Below, piece by piece: positions 43,122-50,436 of a stretch of DNA of 50,436 bases. Source of the stretch: an uncultured Clostridia bacterium (lineage in GTDB: Bacteria; Bacillota; Clostridia; Oscillospirales; Ruminococcaceae); assembly GCA_944386445.1 (NCBI GenBank), contig CALXBD010000078.1:1-50436 (forward strand), written 5' to 3'. Numbering within the stretch: position 1 is the first letter of the stretch; every line of letters starts with the position of its first letter. Position numbers and translations under genes: made by a program. The notes under the pieces are model-generated. The model saw nothing but the letters and a program-made list of their open reading frames with translations, was not told the DNA's origin and did not search any database.

Positions 43122-44864
43122 TTATTTAGACAGTTCTGCAGCAATCTGCGTGCCTCCGCGTTCATTCCAGTTCGTCACAAAGGAATCAAATTCATCCACC
43201 GGAAGCTCTCCTACAACGATTTTGATGAAAGTTTCATCACGCAGCTTCTCCATATCAGCCAGGTTACTGTTCATGGTTTCCGTATTGCTGGGGAAGAACG
43301 GAGATACTTCGTTGAAAGACCCCTGTTTTTGCAGCTTATCCATCAAAGCAATTCCCTTCATGCGGGAATGATAAAACGCCCAATCAGCCACCGTCGCGTT
43401 CTCCGGGTCATCCAGGTACCGGGTTACATTTTCTGCACATGTCCGGGAGGTACCAGAAAGTTCTTCAATGGAGACCTCTCCATTCAAACAGCTTACAACC
43501 GGAGCATACTGCTGATTAATAAAGTTGTTTGCATCCAGGATTTCCATATTCAAAGGACGAACGCCGCCATCTACCTGAAGCACATTGAGATACTCATTTA
43601 CAGCAGGAGCCGTTTCCGCTATATTGGTATTTCTTGTTTCATCATAAAACAGATTCATGATTTTAATAGCCGCTTCCGGATGCTCACAGGTTTTGCTTAC
43701 GACAATATAACGACCGACAACATTAGAATATGACCAGTTAGCCTTTCCCGTTCCGTTATCCAGTACAAACGCTGTAAATTCTGCATTGGGATCCATAGCC
43801 TTTACATTGTTCAGTCCCCAGTCAGGAAAAGCCCATGACGCAAAAGCAATGCCTGTCTGTCCATTCACCAATAGAGACAAAACATCATCCCAGGTTCTGG
43901 TTCCGAACTGCGGGTCCAAAATTCCTCTTTCAAACAGGTCCTTCATATATGCCAGCGCATCTTTCATTTCCGGGGCTGTGCAGCCATCGTAAACGGTACC
44001 GGAATCGTCCCGCAGCCATCTTCCCGTATAAGCGCCCAGGGCTTCACAGAGAACAGCCGGGCAGACATCTGTTCCCCAGCCAAATGACGGGGTCAATGCG
44101 AGTCCTACCGGACTATCTGCACCTGAAGGATTCTTCTCCATGAACTGAGCAGCGACCGTTTCCAGTTCTTCTTTTGTAATAACAGAATTTCCGTCTTCAT
44201 CGATCTTGAGCCCCAGCTGATCCAGCCAGTCCTGCCGGATCCAGATCATCCTGCTTGTATCCGGGGTAACCGAAGGCATTGCCATAATCTTACCGTCATA
44301 GGTACAGGAAACAAATGCACGGTCGCCATAAGAATCATACAATCCTTTTATATAATCGGTAGCGTAATCGTCATATACATCGGTCAGATCGGCAATCAGG
44401 TCATTTTCCACCAACTCATCCAATGTGGAAGTGTCATAGATACACATCACATCCGGCAGTTCCTCTGACGCAATAGCCAATGACACCTGTCTTGAATAAT
44501 CATCTCCGCTTGCCTCAAATGCATCCGTGCACTGTACATTCAGTCGCTCCAGCACCCAGTCAAAATAAGCATTATCCTCATAGCTGTCACCATCCGGTAA
44601 TTTGGGATTCGCAGTAGTAACCCGGGAAAGCGACAGTGTCACCGTATCCTCATACGCGCCAAAGGGATCTTTTTCCGTTGCTGTTTGCGCACTGTCCCCG
44701 GATGTTCCTTCAGCCGTGCTGGCACTGGTATTTCCCGTTTTTGATGTTTCACCAGAAGGTTTTACAGTTCCCTCTGAGTTGCCGCATGCAGTCAGTGAAA
44801 ACGCCATGACCAGAGCAAGCATCGCTGCCAAGCTTTTTACATGTTTTCTCGATGTCATTTTCAT
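43122..44864 (-). CDS. Large substrate-binding lipoprotein (LplA/YtcQ-type)
   Basis: 580 aa from ATG 44864 (ggaagaagg upstream; the open frame continues to 45059 through the promoter region, and ATG 44858 is also possible). Lipobox LVMAFSLTACGNSEG (Cys about 26), Ser/Thr-rich linker to about 65, then the extracellular binding domain. PKLPDGDSYEDNAYFDWVLE near the start and the long length are typical of family-1 binders of the LplA class, which capture large oligosaccharides. First gene of the transporter part; GH28 lies upstream with about 160 bp between. Confidence 0.9.
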   Translation of the reverse strand: MKMTSRKHVKSLAAMLALVMAFSLTACGNSEGTVKPSGETSKTGNTSASTAEGTSGDSAQTATEKDPFGAYEDTVTLSLSRVTTANPKLPDGDSYEDNAYFDWVLERLNVQCTDAFEASGDDYSRQVSLAIASEELPDVMCIYDTSTLDELVENDLIADLTDVYDDYATDYIKGLYDSYGDRAFVSCTYDGKIMAMPSVTPDTSRMIWIRQDWLDQLGLKIDEDGNSVITKEELETVAAQFMEKNPSGADSPVGLALTPSFGWGTDVCPAVLCEALGAYTGRWLRDDSGTVYDGCTAPEMKDALAYMKDLFERGILDPQFGTRTWDDVLSLLVNGQTGIAFASWAFPDWGLNNVKAMDPNAEFTAFVLDNGTGKANWSYSNVVGRYIVVSKTCEHPEAAIKIMNLFYDETRNTNIAETAPAVNEYLNVLQVDGGVRPLNMEILDANNFINQQYAPVVSCLNGEVSIEELSGTSRTCAENVTRYLDDPENATVADWAFYHSRMKGIALMDKLQKQGSFNEVSPFFPSNTETMNSNLADMEKLRDETFIKIVVGELPVDEFDSFVTNWNERGGTQIAAELSK

Positions 44865-45022
44865 TTCCTTCTTCCTTTTGTTTTTTATTGACGGTGTTAT
44901 TACCGACAATTTTATTATAGTTAAAGGCATCAAAAAAGCAAACGAAAAGTTTTCTGTTTTTATAGAACTTTTTCTCGATTGACGGGGCGGAACCGGGAAA
45001 TTATGGTAAATTTGTTGCCGGT

Positions 45023-46348
45023 TTATTCCATTTCTTTTATTCCCTTTAAGAAAGTGCACCTGTCGAAAGTAACCTTTTCCGTCTGTTCCAGGGTCATATC
45101 ATAATGCCATCCGGCTGCATCTCCTTCCCAGGAAATCCTGACATCTTTGAATGTAATTTCTTTTGCCTTGCGAATCTCAAATGCCATATCTTTGGAATCG
45201 TAGCCATAAAATCCTCTTTCATCGATAGCACACGGTCTGGCCCCACATCCGCTGTAAATGATATCCATATTGCTAAAGACAATATCGGAAAGATCCCCAT
45301 TCTCATAGCCCAGAATGCAGCTGCTCAAATCGCCTTTCATCAGACTGTTGGAAAAATGTACTCCCCGGATATGCGTGGAGGCAGGGACAGGCGGCATACC
45401 ATCCGCTGCCGACAGCCGCAGCTCCAATGGCCTGTGCGCAAAAATCTGCAGGGAGTTCAGAATAATATTTTCTATATTTGTGCCTCCTGAAATAAACCGG
45501 GCTGTCATCCCTATCCCGGCGTGGGAATTATGGATGATCAGATTGGAAAGCGTGCAATTTCGGATAGCTCCGTATCCAACGCCAATGCGTACGCCATAGT
45601 CCATATATGCCGTCAAAACACAATTGGTAATGGTTACATGCTCACAGACTGCCTCTTTCTTTTTCAATGCTTTTCCGTTGGCACGCAGTGTAATCGCATC
45701 GTCTCCCACCTCAATCAAACAGTCGCTTACCGTAACCCGGCTGCAGCAGTCAATATCGATGCCATCATTCGTCCAGCGTGTTTTATCGCCCCGGATTGTC
45801 ACTCCTTTTACAATTACATCTTCACAGCCGTGCAAAAACAGATGCCAGTAGGGGCCATTGACAATATGTACGCCGCTGACCATCACGTTTTTACACTCAC
45901 ATAAAAATATCATCTGTCCCGGCCGTTCGGGATTAGCGGCATATTCCGGAGACTCAATCCAGCTATTCTCATTCAATTGATACTTGATACGATTGCTCTC
46001 ATTCATCCAGAATCTGCCTTCGCCGTCAATGGTCCCCTCCCCTTTAATGAAAATATTTTCCTGCTCCACTGCTACAATCAGGTGCGCACCTGTAACCAGT
46101 TCCGCAGAAAACACCTCATTTTGTTCGCAGAAATCATCCGCGTTGTAGTCCTCCCGGTTATGGCTTGCCCGTAAAGTTGCTCCTGCCTCCAGATATAGAC
46201 CGCCATTGCTTTTCAGATACAATGTTCCCGTAAGATAAGTTCCTTTCGGAATATATACCATGCCCCCTGCATTGATAGCATTTTGTATTGCTGCTGTATC
46301 CAGCGTCGACCCATCACCTTTTGCTCCGAAATCCAGTACATTCTGCAT
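45023..46348 (-). CDS. Glycoside hydrolase family 28 (polygalacturonase-like)
   Basis: 441 aa without signal peptide, so probably intracellular, acting on imported pectin oligosaccharides. Begins MQNVLDFGAKGDGSTLDTAA, the usual GH28/pectate-lyase-superfamily start of a right-handed beta-helix. The catalytic region is WTNDGIDIDCCSRVTVSD (NDGID) and IEVGDDAITLRAN (GDD), followed by YGVRIGVGYGAIRN in place of the GHG/RIK motifs. The three catalytic Asp are present. ATG 46348 has gcctcc-complement (ggaggc) upstream. First gene of the pectin-like operon. Confidence 0.88.
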   Translation of the reverse strand: MQNVLDFGAKGDGSTLDTAAIQNAINAGGMVYIPKGTYLTGTLYLKSNGGLYLEAGATLRASHNREDYNADDFCEQNEVFSAELVTGAHLIVAVEQENIFIKGEGTIDGEGRFWMNESNRIKYQLNENSWIESPEYAANPERPGQMIFLCECKNVMVSGVHIVNGPYWHLFLHGCEDVIVKGVTIRGDKTRWTNDGIDIDCCSRVTVSDCLIEVGDDAITLRANGKALKKKEAVCEHVTITNCVLTAYMDYGVRIGVGYGAIRNCTLSNLIIHNSHAGIGMTARFISGGTNIENIILNSLQIFAHRPLELRLSAADGMPPVPASTHIRGVHFSNSLMKGDLSSCILGYENGDLSDIVFSNMDIIYSGCGARPCAIDERGFYGYDSKDMAFEIRKAKEITFKDVRISWEGDAAGWHYDMTLEQTEKVTFDRCTFLKGIKEME

Positions 46349-46569
46349 ATTTATTTGCCTCCTAAGCTAAATTTCTAAACATCTGTTCCGAAACGGATTC
46401 CGATTGTCTTACTTGCACTTTCAGTTTCTCTTCCCCCTTTCACTGCATTGGAATCCAGCAAATGTTGCAAACCATTGTTTGCTCGCCAACAATCCGGATG
46501 CTGATATCTCCACCTTTTATCCCAACAGCATCCCACCTCCCCTGATACATGAAATGGAAACTTCTTCAG
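46349..46569. other. Region between the GH28 and EamA genes
   Basis: Contains a possible operator gcaaac-catt-gtttgc (about 46463-46478). No clear sigma-A promoter or gene is seen. The EamA gene ends at 46570 on the same strand, so readthrough is possible. Confidence 0.35.
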
Positions 46570-47454
46570 TTATAAGCCCTTTATTATGACGAGCGACAGA
46601 ACCCCAAGCATAATTCCTGCAATGCTTCGCAAGGTCAGCTTTTCTTGAAAGAATACAGCTGCAACAACCGCTCCTATAATCGTACTTCCGCCATTGACAA
46701 ATGTAAACAGTATTACAGGTGAGACCACTTCCGCAGCGATGGTTACAAGCTGATTGATCACGAATACTGCTACGGAAAGAACCGTACCCAGTCCCAGGAG
46801 CTCCGGAGTAAGGCGGGAATTGCTGCTGTTTTCCTGCTTTTTCGGAATGAAAAACGAAATCAGGAGCATGAGGATGCCTACCGTACCGAAAGACAAAAAC
46901 GAAAATACAGATACATCACCCTCCGACACATAAAAGGCAAACATCTGTTGTGCGAGCATGGTAAAGCCTTCTGAAAGCATCACGCCAAGAAGCAGTAAAA
47001 GTGTTTTAAACGAAAAGCCGCTATATATTTTCGACGAACTTGTTATTAAGAAATAAGCCGCTACGAATAAAAGAATCACACCGAACCACTGTCCAGCGGA
47101 CATCGGTTTATCAAACAACACAATTCCGGCGATACAGGGGATCAGAAGACCTGCCGTACCAAACATGGATGATAATGCAACCGTCCCGCTTTTTAAAACA
47201 GCAAGTCCAAGCCCCGTCGAAGCGGCAATCATTATACCGGAAAATAATGAGATTGCAAATGTCAACAGATCACACCGAAATCCATTACCTGTAATCAAAA
47301 TCAACAGCAGTCCCAATATCCCGCTTAAAATGTGACGAAAAGCTCCATATTTAAAAAAACAGGAAAGATTATCTACCCGATTACTGGAGCGTTTTGCACA
47401 TAAATGCTGTGCCACCCGGCAAAGTAAAATAATTGATATATAAGCAGTTCCCAT
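46570..47454 (-). CDS. EamA/DMT-family transporter
   Basis: 294 aa from ATG 47454 (ggaggg 6 nt upstream; 47475 lies before it). Ten hydrophobic segments in two EamA halves; VALSSMFGTAGLLIPCIAGI and TIIGAVVAAVFFQEKLTLRS match the repeated EamA ends (glycine-rich helix plus F-x-E-x-L). Drug/metabolite transporters of this group move small solutes out of or into the cell; the substrate is unknown. The second half (residues ~150-290) repeats the first. It is separate from the glycan operon but in the same island and orientation. Confidence 0.85.
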   Translation of the reverse strand: MGTAYISIILLCRVAQHLCAKRSSNRVDNLSCFFKYGAFRHILSGILGLLLILITGNGFRCDLLTFAISLFSGIMIAASTGLGLAVLKSGTVALSSMFGTAGLLIPCIAGIVLFDKPMSAGQWFGVILLFVAAYFLITSSSKIYSGFSFKTLLLLLGVMLSEGFTMLAQQMFAFYVSEGDVSVFSFLSFGTVGILMLLISFFIPKKQENSSNSRLTPELLGLGTVLSVAVFVINQLVTIAAEVVSPVILFTFVNGGSTIIGAVVAAVFFQEKLTLRSIAGIMLGVLSLVIIKGL

Positions 47455-47475
47455 TCTCAACCCTCCTGCTTTCAT

Positions 47476-47862
47476 TATAGAGAACGGAAAGTGAATTGTA
47501 AACGAAAGTCCTTCCCTATTTGCAATACTTTTTCACGCTATACAGGACAGCTCAGGAGAGTTTGGGTAAAGATCTCATCGGTTGTTTCCGGGAAAATTTC
47601 CTGTACAAAAATTGAAAATCAAGACGATATTAAAGTCGGGACAAATAATCAAAACTCGAAGCCACCAAATAAGGAATTGGCGGAACGGGGCCGTGAAGCT
47701 TCTCCCGGACTGCCGCCGGCGTTTGCTCTGAACAGAGGCCGCAGCTTTTTATTTTTACAGTTGTTTTGAGAACTCCTCTGTATGGCGATTTGACGGTTGA
47801 GATCATATATTTCTCGATGTTTACACGCATCGTTGAAGATATCGTCATATTTTTCTTTTGCA
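47476..47862. other. Region without a supported gene
   Basis: Short ORFs on both strands have no ribosome site. A minus-strand frame (to 47882) reads SRTAKEKYDDIFNDACKHRE, which could be another element remnant. No promoter, operator or terminator was recognised. Confidence 0.35.
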
Positions 47863-48144
47863 GTCCGTGAAGCCAACAACATTGTGGACTTCCTTGCTTC
47901 TGAAGGCTATGTGGCGTTCAAGGCAGATTACGAAGCCAGCACCAAAAATCTGCACGCTGCCTACAAGCGGTAGTGTGAGGACAATGCAGAGAACGCACTG
48001 TCCTCGAAAAGCTTTGCCAACTATATCAGCCAGAACGCAGAAGACTACGGTTTGGAGCCGGTCAGCAATCTGCACATTGGCGGCGGGAAACGGTGCCGGG
48101 ACTATATGGGCATCTACGTTTTGCTGCCACCTATGGAATTGTAA
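47863..48144 (+). pseudogene. Fragment of a mobile-element primase/helicase C-terminus
   Basis: Reads VREANNIVDFLASEGYVAFK, ADYEASTKNLHAAYKR, stop (TAG 47971-47973), CEDNAENALSSKSFANYISQ, NAEDYGLEPVSNLHIGGGKR to the TAA at 48144, all in one frame. This resembles the DNA-binding tail of phage/plasmid (P4/D5-type) primases on Clostridial elements. There is no start codon or N-terminal part, so it is a relic near the right edge of the island. Confidence 0.65.
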
Positions 48145-48563
48145 TGAAGTGAAAGCAATCTGTTGGAGCGTTCATGCGTTCCAACGGAGTAAAGTTCACG
48201 GAACGAAGGAACGCACGAACGAACAAGAGTGCGTCGTTCGCGGTTGCGGCGATAGCAATCCCGCAGGATTTGCTATGGACAAGTAGCGAAAGGTTCGTCT
48301 TTCACTGCCGCCGTCTGTAAGAGGACGTTCCGCAGAACAGCGTCATGCAGACAGGCTGACCATGGGAAAAGTTGCAGACATTTTTGCTTTGGTCAGCAGA
48401 GGTCGCCACAGCGACCGCATTCCCCCTCGGAAGAACCCTCGGAGAGCCCACAGCACTTTGCAGCCAGTATGGATGAAAGTGTTATAATGAGTTATTACAC
48501 TTTGAAAAAGTGCCTCTCCGCTGTCTGCAAATGTAAACAATTCCAAACATTCTTCGGACGCTA
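48145..48563. other. Hairpin-rich non-coding stretch left of RhuM
   Basis: Inverted repeats include gttgga/tccaac (about 48161-48185) and acgcac/gtgcgt (about 48211-48236). No ORF with ribosome site or similarity is seen. It probably is element-end debris. Confidence 0.35.
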
Positions 48564-48592
48564 TTGAAAATACCGAAACGGCATGATATAAT
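48564..48592 (+). promoter_or_regulatory. Promoter of the RhuM gene
   Basis: TTGAAA (48564-48569), 17-bp spacer, TATAAT (48587-48592). The transcript would start next to the right 14-bp repeat. Confidence 0.8.
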
Positions 48593-48606
48593 TAACGTGT
48601 AATTAA

Positions 48607-48620
48607 TGTCCAAACTTAAT
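48607..48620. repeat. Right 14-bp repeat (candidate att core)
   Basis: tgtccaaacttaat, identical to 34148-34161 in rlmD. Read in the rlmD frame it gives LMSKLNAGRKVNFPH then stop, which resembles a native rlmD end. Confidence 0.6.
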
Positions 48621-48678
48621 GCAGGAAGGAAAGTAAACTTCCCGCATTGAGGGACATAAGGTCTATGAGGTGAACGAT

Positions 48679-49683
48679 ATGAGTGAGAATCATACACCAA
48701 ACCCAAAATCAGATATGATTATCTACACAACAGAAGATGGATTGGCAAAAATTGAAACCACTTTTGACGGTGATACTGTTTGGCTGTCCATCGATCAGAT
48801 GGCGGAGCTGTTTCAAAGAGATAAATCGACGATTTCAAGGCATATCAAAAATATCTTTACAGAAGGCGAGCTGAATCGGGATTCAGTTGTTGCAAATTTT
48901 GCAACAACTGCGGCAGATGGAAAGATGTATCAAGTTGAATATTATAACCTGGATGTCATTATCTCGGTTGGCTACCGTGTGAAATCTAAGCGTGGCACCC
49001 AATTCCGCATTTGGGCAACCGGAATTTTGAAAGAGTATATGCGGAAGGGCTTTGCCCTTGATGACGAACGTTTGAAAAATCTGGGCGGGGGCGGATACTT
49101 CAAAGAACTGCTGGAACGGATCAGAGACATCCGTGCCTCTGAGAAGGTGTTTTACAGACAGGTTCTGGAGATTTACGCAACCAGCATTGACTATGACCCG
49201 TACGCAGAAATCTCCATTCAGTTTTTCAAAAAAGTCCAGAACAAGATCCATTATGCAATTCACGGCCAGACAGCGGCGGAGGTCATTTACACAAGAGCCG
49301 ATGCAGAGAAAGAGTTCATGGGGCTGACCACCTTTGCGGGAAGCCAACCGACGTTGCGAGAGGCTGTAGTAGCCAAGAATTATCTGGAGGAAAAGGAACT
49401 TCGAGCCATGGGACAGCTCGTATCCGGCTATCTGGATTTTGCGGAGCGTCAGGCGGAGCGTGAGCAGGCGATGACCATGCAGGATTGGGCAGAGCATTTG
49501 GATCGAATTCTTACCATGAGCGGTGAGCAGCTTTTGCAGGGAAACGGCAGTATTTCCCACAAGCAGGCGGTTGATAAGGCGACATCAGAATATCGTAAAT
49601 ATAAGGCAAGAACGCTCAGTGAAGTGGAACAGGACTATCTGGATTCGATTAAGCAGTTGGAGCAAAAGACGGATCGAAAATAG
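48679..49683 (+). CDS. RhuM-family protein
   Basis: 334 aa from ATG 48679 (gaggtg 6 nt upstream; GTG 48670 is in frame). N-terminal helix-turn-helix-like segment WLSIDQMAELFQRDKSTISR, HIKNIFTEGEL, then YYNLDVIISVGYRVKSKRGT and QFRIWATGILKEYMRKGFAL, the conserved core of the RhuM family, which is common on pathogenicity islands and mobile elements. The rest is helical (FYRQVLEIYATSIDYDP ... SYLD-type segments). A role as virulence factor is by name only; a regulator or toxin-antitoxin/defence function is equally possible. Its promoter and leader overlap the right 14-bp repeat and a hairpin aatgc-ggaag/cttcc-gcatt. Confidence 0.88.
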   Translation: MSENHTPNPKSDMIIYTTEDGLAKIETTFDGDTVWLSIDQMAELFQRDKSTISRHIKNIFTEGELNRDSVVANFATTAADGKMYQVEYYNLDVIISVGYRVKSKRGTQFRIWATGILKEYMRKGFALDDERLKNLGGGGYFKELLERIRDIRASEKVFYRQVLEIYATSIDYDPYAEISIQFFKKVQNKIHYAIHGQTAAEVIYTRADAEKEFMGLTTFAGSQPTLREAVVAKNYLEEKELRAMGQLVSGYLDFAERQAEREQAMTMQDWAEHLDRILTMSGEQLLQGNGSISHKQAVDKATSEYRKYKARTLSEVEQDYLDSIKQLEQKTDRK

Positions 49684-49755
49684 TTGTGATACAGACTGCG
49701 GCACGAGTGAGGAGCGTGAGATGAAAAAAGAAAAGACAAATGTCGCTCGTCTGCA

Positions 49756-49806
49756 AAAACCGCTGCAATTTTCATCCCCGCAAGGATGGAGATTGCAGCG
49801 GTTTTG
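49756..49806 (+). terminator. Terminator after RhuM
   Basis: aaaaccgctgcaat / attgcagcggtttt perfect 14-bp stem with an inner catcc/ggatg stem, followed by gtatttt. Confidence 0.88.
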
Positions 49807-50211
49807 TATTTTCTGAGGAACGGTGTCAAACTGCATTTTTACAGTTTGGGTACCATTTTCGAGGAAAATATGAGGGTGTCCAGAGGGGCGCAGCCCCTTG
49901 GCTCTGGGTTTCCAATAGGGGCGGGAAGCATCCCTGTTGGCACACGATTTTGCTTGCAAAGTCTAGTGTGTTATACCTTTTGCGACCGCTGACGCTGGAA
50001 AGGGGCTGTCCCACGCCAGACAGACCGTTTTCAGTGGCAGCAGAACAGGCGGATTTTGTGGGCTGTAAGTTACAAAAGACAAGGAATTTGCCATGAGCAA
50101 AATCCGGCTGTTCGGGTGTAGTTGGCGCAGGATATCTTGTAGCTGTGCGAAAAGATTTTCTGTGCCAACGGGGGCGCAAGAGGTATATAAAAACCCGCCG
50201 CAGCGACACGC
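49807..50211. other. Intergenic stretch without a supported gene
   Basis: Short overlapping ORFs on both strands, none with a ribosome site or a recognisable product. The base composition is GC-rich and repeat-like (ggggcgcagccccttgg). No promoter for the downstream minus-strand gene is expected here, since that gene reads the other way. Confidence 0.35.
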
Positions 50212-50436
50212 TTAATTTTCCCCATCCAAGGGGAGCTCAAGAACTTGCTTGGCAAGCTGCTGGAACAGTTCTGAAGTATTCTCGTCCATTGTGATCATCG
50301 TTCCTATGTAGGCAGTAATGGCTGTTGACACATCATCGGCTGTCAATTCGGATTGTGGCTTGTCCGGTAATGCGGCACGAATCCCCTTTACTGCTTCTGC
50401 TGTAGCAACCGCTCCACTGGGTTGCTCCTCTGCCAT
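50212..50436 (-). CDS. Unidentified small protein or 3' end of a larger gene (cut by window edge)
   Basis: 74 codons visible, with an ATG exactly at the window edge (50434-50436), so it may be complete or a fragment. MAEEQPSGAVATAEAVKGIR opens, and QQLAKQVLELPLDGEN closes. It is acidic, helical-looking, and carries no motif I recognise. It lies near RhuM and the element debris, so it is probably an accessory gene. Confidence 0.55.
   Translation of the reverse strand: MAEEQPSGAVATAEAVKGIRAALPDKPQSELTADDVSTAITAYIGTMITMDENTSELFQQLAKQVLELPLDGEN

Noticed and set aside
47649-47882. 77-aa minus-strand ORF in the island
   Set aside because: No ribosome site and no domain; it antisenses the primase relic at one end and may be another relic.
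48883-49560. 225-aa minus-strand ORF
   Set aside because: Antisense of the well-supported RhuM gene.
1-50436. CRISPR arrays, tRNA or rRNA genes
   Set aside because: No regularly spaced repeats and no tRNA-like GGTTCRA loops or rRNA stretches were found by reading both strands.

Overview
The window looks like a chromosomal segment of an anaerobic gut-type Firmicute (class Clostridia, Ruminococcaceae/Lachnospiraceae-like). The evidence is the [FeFe]-hydrogenase maturation genes, a Na+-pumping decarboxylase membrane subunit, an alanyl T-box, strong TTGACA-17-TATAAT promoters, AGGAGG ribosome sites, many TTG/GTG starts and Tn4451-type accessory genes (tnpV, large serine recombinase, RhuM). No taxon can be fixed from the sequence alone, and no tRNA, rRNA or CRISPR array was seen.

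Region by region. (1) 1-3.8 kb is a mobile or defence-like edge: the 3' end of a large serine recombinase, a terminator, a strong promoter with a structured ~140-nt leader, an AT-rich 690-aa reverse transcriptase of the non-intron type, a repeat/hairpin block and a GNAT acetyltransferase. (2) 3.8-6.8 kb is hydE-hydG-TM1266-family regulator on the minus strand, behind a promoter and what looks like a terminator/antiterminator leader. (3) 7.2-11.4 kb holds an XRE regulator, a sugar isomerase-like protein, an SGNH hydrolase, and a riboswitch-controlled Na+-decarboxylase beta subunit followed by a tiny gamma-like subunit. (4) 11.4-18.2 kb is a minus-strand gene set for phosphodiester or sugar-phosphate use: a split CehA/McbA-like protein (two overlapping genes), a LacI regulator that probably starts at CTG, a binding lipoprotein, two permeases and a glycerophosphodiesterase. 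(5) 18.4-34.4 kb is mostly housekeeping: a PBP2/SpoVD-like transpeptidase, an XRE-membrane protein, a Crp-like regulator with a SsuABC/TauABC-type transporter, rsmE with a Cys-rich acidic membrane protein, an alaS-HIT-PRTase operon with a T-box, a small BofC-like protein, a class A PBP with a long structured leader, and rlmD.

(6) 34.1-48.6 kb is an accessory island. It starts inside the 3' end of rlmD, where a 14-bp sequence occurs that is repeated exactly 14.5 kb downstream. Inside lie decayed tnpV and IS transposase genes, a YesN/YesM-type two-component pair, a glycan-use operon (GH28, lipoprotein, LplB/LplC-type permeases, and a GH20 gene broken by one amber codon), an EamA transporter and a decayed primase fragment. 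(7) 48.6-50.4 kb has a RhuM-family protein whose promoter abuts the right-hand repeat, and the end of an unidentified minus-strand gene.

The strongest leads for new biology are the reverse transcriptase with its structured, pseudoknot-capable leader; the two-state leader upstream of hydE; and the riboswitch in front of the Na+-pump gene.
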